A stretch of 64,000 bases of DNA from Mycobacterium simiae. Lineage in GTDB: Bacteria > Actinomycetota > Actinomycetes > Mycobacteriales > Mycobacteriaceae. The notes under the pieces were generated by a model. It searched no databases, was not told the origin of the DNA, and worked only from the letters and a program-made list of their open reading frames with translations. The translations under genes were made by a program, and so were the position numbers. The stretch is from the NCBI RefSeq assembly GCF_010727605.1, contig NZ_AP022568.1, positions 1,798,001 through 1,862,000 on the forward strand, given 5' to 3'. Positions 61,499-64,000 of the stretch are shown here, one piece after another. The stretch's first letter is position 1, and each line of letters begins with the position of its first letter.

Positions 61499-62479
61499 TC
61501 AGGAAAGCCAACCCGCCGCGTCGGCGGCCCAATAGCTGAGCACGATGTCGGCGCCGGCGCGGCGGATGCTGATCAGCGATTCCAGTGCCGCCGCTCGTCC
61601 GTCGATCCAATTATTCTGTGCCGCAGCACAAATCATTGCGTATTCGCCCGACACTTGGTACGCGGCCACCGGGACCGGCGACACGTCCGCCGCAGCGGCC
61701 AGCACGTCGAGATACCCGAGTGCGGGTTTGACCATGATGATGTCGGCACCCTCGTCGATATCTAATTCGATCTCGCGCAACGCTTCGCGGGCATTGCCGG
61801 GTTCCTGTTGGTAGGTCCGACGATCGCCGGACAGGCTCGAGCTCACCGCTTCCCGGAACGGGCCGTAGAAAGCCGACGCGAACTTCGCTGCATAGGCCAG
61901 GATCACCACGTCGGCATAGCCGGCGGCGTCCAGGCCGTCGCGAATGGCCCCGACCTGGCCGTCCATCATCCCGCTCGGGCCCACCACGTGGGCACCGGAT
62001 TCCGCTTGTGCCACAGCTAGTTTCACGTAACGGCTCAAAGTCGCGTCATTGTCGACGCGACCCCGGGCGTCGAGCACGCCGCAGTGACCGTGATCGGTGA
62101 ACTCGTCGAGGCAGGTGTCGGCCATCAACACCGTCGCGTCACCGAGATCCTTGGCCAGATCGCGAAGTGCCACGTTGAGAATGCCGTCCGGGTCGGTGCC
62201 CGCCGAACCGGCGGCATCCTTGTCTTCGTCGCACGGCACACCGAACAACATCAGTCCGCCCACCCCCGCGGCCACCGCGTCGGCGGCGGCGTGGCGCAGC
62301 GAATCGCGGGTGTGCTGCACCACGCCCGGCATGGACGGGATCGGTCGCGGCTCGTCGATGCCGTCGGCAACGAAGATCGGGAGCACCAGATGCCTTGGCT
62401 CCAAAGACGTTTGCGCGACCAGGCGACGCAGGGCGGGGGTGGAGCGCAGCCGGCGCGGCCGCTGGCGCGGGTACGCCAT
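61499..62479 (-). CDS. hemB: Delta-aminolevulinic acid dehydratase (porphobilinogen synthase) HemB
   Basis: A 326-residue enzyme condensing two 5-aminolevulinates to porphobilinogen. The Schiff-base lysines are Lys199 (AYAAKFAS) and Lys251 (IMVKPA). The metal region reads DTCLDEFTDHGHCG (from residue 121): Cys123 and Cys133 are kept, but the middle Cys of the zinc-type triple is Asp125, a mixed form. RLRSTPALRRLVAQT and PIPSMPGVVQHT match the family N-terminus. It starts 3 bases after the hemD stop. Counterpart: Rv0512. Confidence 0.97.
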   Translation of the reverse strand: MAYPRQRPRRLRSTPALRRLVAQTSLEPRHLVLPIFVADGIDEPRPIPSMPGVVQHTRDSLRHAAADAVAAGVGGLMLFGVPCDEDKDAAGSAGTDPDGILNVALRDLAKDLGDATVLMADTCLDEFTDHGHCGVLDARGRVDNDATLSRYVKLAVAQAESGAHVVGPSGMMDGQVGAIRDGLDAAGYADVVILAYAAKFASAFYGPFREAVSSSLSGDRRTYQQEPGNAREALREIELDIDEGADIIMVKPALGYLDVLAAAADVSPVPVAAYQVSGEYAMICAAAQNNWIDGRAAALESLISIRRAGADIVLSYWAADAAGWLS

Positions 62480-62482
62480 CGG

Positions 62483-64000
62483 TTAGCGCCTGCGGCTCTT
62501 CTTACGTGGCGGTGGCAGCGCTCCCTCGGCGCGCAACCGCGCAGCGTGCTCGGCCAGGGCGTCGACCAGCGGGCCAATGGCCGCCGTCTCGGGCTGCACA
62601 TCCACCCGTAGCCCGAATTCAGCCGCGGTCTCCGCGGTCTTGGGGCCGATGCAAGCAATGATGGTGCGCGCGTGAGGTTTACCGGCAATGCCGACCAGGT
62701 TGCGCACCGTCGAGCTAGAGGTGAAGCACACCGCGTCGAAGCCGCCCGTCTTGATCATTTCACGGGTGGCTGCTGGCGGCGGTGCCGCGCGCACCGTCCG
62801 GTAGGCGGTGACATCCTCGATCTCCCAGCCGCGCTCACGCAGCCCCTCGGCCAGCGTCTCGGTGGCGATGTCGGCGCGCGGCAGCAGCACCCGGTTGACC
62901 GGGTCGAAAATGCTGTCGTAGGGCGGGAAGTCGTCGAGCAGTCCCAGCGAGGACTGCTCGCCGGCCGGCACCAGCTCGGGGCTGATCCCGAACGCCCGGA
63001 CCCGGTCAGCCGTCGACTCACCGACACAGGCGATCTTCACACCGGAGAATGCGCGGGCGTCCAGACCGAACTCGCCGAACTTCTCCCACACCGCACGCAC
63101 CGCGTTGGTCGAGGTGAACACGACCCACTGGAACCGGCCGTCGACCAGTCCCTTGACGGCACGCTCCATCTGGGCGGGGCTGCGTGGGGGTTCGACGGCG
63201 ATGGTCGGCACTTCCACCGGCAGCGCGCCGTAGGACGTCAGCCGCTCGCTCATCTCGCCGGCCTGGTCCTTGGTGCGCGGCACCAGCACGGTCCAGCCGT
63301 ACAGGGCTCGACTCTCCCACCAGTTCAGCTTCGACCGGCTGTTCACCGTCTTGCCGATGGTCACCACCAGCGGCCCGGTCAACGGGCCGGCCGGGTCGCC
63401 GGCACCGGCCACGACGGCCGGATCGGTCAGCCCCTGCAACGTCGTTTCGACCGACCGCTGCTGACAGGTGGTGCCCTGCGCGGTCACCACGCACGGCGTC
63501 GCCTCGGACAATTCGTGCTCGATCAGGGTGCGGGCCGCCTCGGCCAGATGCGTCGGGGTGGCCTGCAGGATCAACGGTCCGGGAGCCGCCGCCAGTGCCT
63601 CCCAATCCACATTCGGGTCGCGCACATCGGCCACCGTGTGCGAGGAACCCAGCGGCAGACCCGCGTAGGTCGGCACCGCGCTGGTCGGCGCCAGCCCCGG
63701 GACGATCTCGACATGCAGGTGGGTCCGCGCGACGGCGTTCACCTCGCTGATCACCGCGTCGAGCGTCAGCGGATCACCGGCCACCAGGCGCACCACGTCG
63801 ACCCCCGCACGGGCCTCGGCCGTCAGCGTCTTGGCCACCTCGGCGGGCTCACCCAGCGCCGGACGGACGTCGGCACCGCCGGACAGCACCGCGGGTGCGG
63901 TCGACGGTGCGTCGCCATCGGTTGAGCCCTCGGTGGGCCCCACCGGCGGGTCGGCAGGCGCCGGGCCCGACACGGGCGGCAAGTCCGTACCGATCAGCGC
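62483..64000 (-). CDS. hemD: Uroporphyrinogen-III synthase with N-terminal methyltransferase-like domain, HemD (partial)
   Basis: The gene continues past the right edge; the reading frame is open up to base 64000 (upstream residues ALIGTDLPPVSG). The visible 500 residues start inside a SUMT-like domain (VDVVRLVAGDPLTLDAVISEV, VPGLAPTSAVPTYAGLPLG, GPLVVTIGKTV). The HemD fold then follows (GWTVLVPRTKDQAGEMSERLTSYGALPVEVPTI, FTSTNAVRAVWEKFGEFGLD, ACVGESTADRVRAFG, CFTSSSTVRNLVGIAG). It closes hydroxymethylbilane to uroporphyrinogen III. The tail is Arg/Lys-rich. Annotated hemD/cysG, Rv0511, in M. tuberculosis. Confidence 0.95.
   Translation of the reverse strand, partial: ALIGTDLPPVSGPAPADPPVGPTEGSTDGDAPSTAPAVLSGGADVRPALGEPAEVAKTLTAEARAGVDVVRLVAGDPLTLDAVISEVNAVARTHLHVEIVPGLAPTSAVPTYAGLPLGSSHTVADVRDPNVDWEALAAAPGPLILQATPTHLAEAARTLIEHELSEATPCVVTAQGTTCQQRSVETTLQGLTDPAVVAGAGDPAGPLTGPLVVTIGKTVNSRSKLNWWESRALYGWTVLVPRTKDQAGEMSERLTSYGALPVEVPTIAVEPPRSPAQMERAVKGLVDGRFQWVVFTSTNAVRAVWEKFGEFGLDARAFSGVKIACVGESTADRVRAFGISPELVPAGEQSSLGLLDDFPPYDSIFDPVNRVLLPRADIATETLAEGLRERGWEIEDVTAYRTVRAAPPPAATREMIKTGGFDAVCFTSSSTVRNLVGIAGKPHARTIIACIGPKTAETAAEFGLRVDVQPETAAIGPLVDALAEHAARLRAEGALPPPRKKSRRR

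Noticed and set aside
62672..63925. 417-residue plus-strand ORF
   Set aside because: Antisense to hemD, which has full family motifs.

Overview
The window is high-GC (roughly two thirds G+C) chromosomal DNA from a Mycobacterium. Gene order runs almost collinear, on the opposite strand, with the M. tuberculosis stretch from hemD/hemB (Rv0511/Rv0512) to the YajQ-family gene (Rv0566c). It lacks several M. tuberculosis features expected along this path: no PE_PGRS gene beside fabH, no vapBC pair between fadD8 and menB, and no 13E12 repeat gene beside the anti-anti-sigma gene. At those and other junctions it carries extra metabolic and transport genes. This suggests a non-tuberculous species; the species is not determined. 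No transposase, prophage or CRISPR array is visible. There is one tRNA gene (tRNA-Tyr).

Layout. 1-4.6 kb is accessory: a lipoprotein gene with an apparent one-base frameshift, a 56-residue Cys-rich protein, a TetR regulator with a cysteine hydrolase and an aldo/keto reductase, and a decayed gene. 4.6-8 kb holds tRNA-Tyr, a YajQ-family gene, a Baeyer-Villiger-type monooxygenase and gpsA. 8-31 kb is a menaquinone neighbourhood: grcC1, menJ, menG, menD, menC, bpoC (possible menH), menB and menE, with menA further on at 39.6 kb. htpX, a methyltransferase, a mannosyltransferase, fadD8, a TetR/aldo-keto reductase pair, short-chain dehydrogenases, pitA and membrane proteins are mixed in. 31-43 kb carries an APC permease, a glycosyltransferase operon behind a large Pro/Thr-rich membrane protein, galE3, an MTA phosphorylase gene, menA, fabH and a ParA-like ATPase gene. 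43-50 kb is a tightly overlapping operon: hemL, phosphoglycerate-mutase family gene, thioredoxin-like lipoprotein, ccdA, resB, ccsB. Together these serve tetrapyrrole supply and cytochrome c maturation. 50-58.6 kb contains gabP, an MHS-type transporter and FMN-dependent monooxygenase pair, a Tat-exported esterase, an acyltransferase-SGNH fusion, a 38-residue membrane peptide and an SGNH hydrolase. 58.6-64 kb has a second acyltransferase, a STAS anti-anti-sigma protein, two small membrane proteins, hemB, and hemD, which runs off the right edge.

The genes converge on respiration and the cell envelope: quinone synthesis, haem synthesis, cytochrome c maturation, mannosylation and O-acylation. Genes within operons commonly overlap by the 4-base pattern NTGA (ATGA, GTGA, TTGA), and several convergent pairs have stop codons that touch or overlap inside a palindrome. 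The clearest regulatory signals are two sets of repeated TetR-type operators, 1760-1777 with 2424-2445, and 23320-23333 with 23352-23365. Others are a leaderless promoter at the methyltransferase gene, a KstR-like motif before fadD8, and a pair of hairpins after fadD8.
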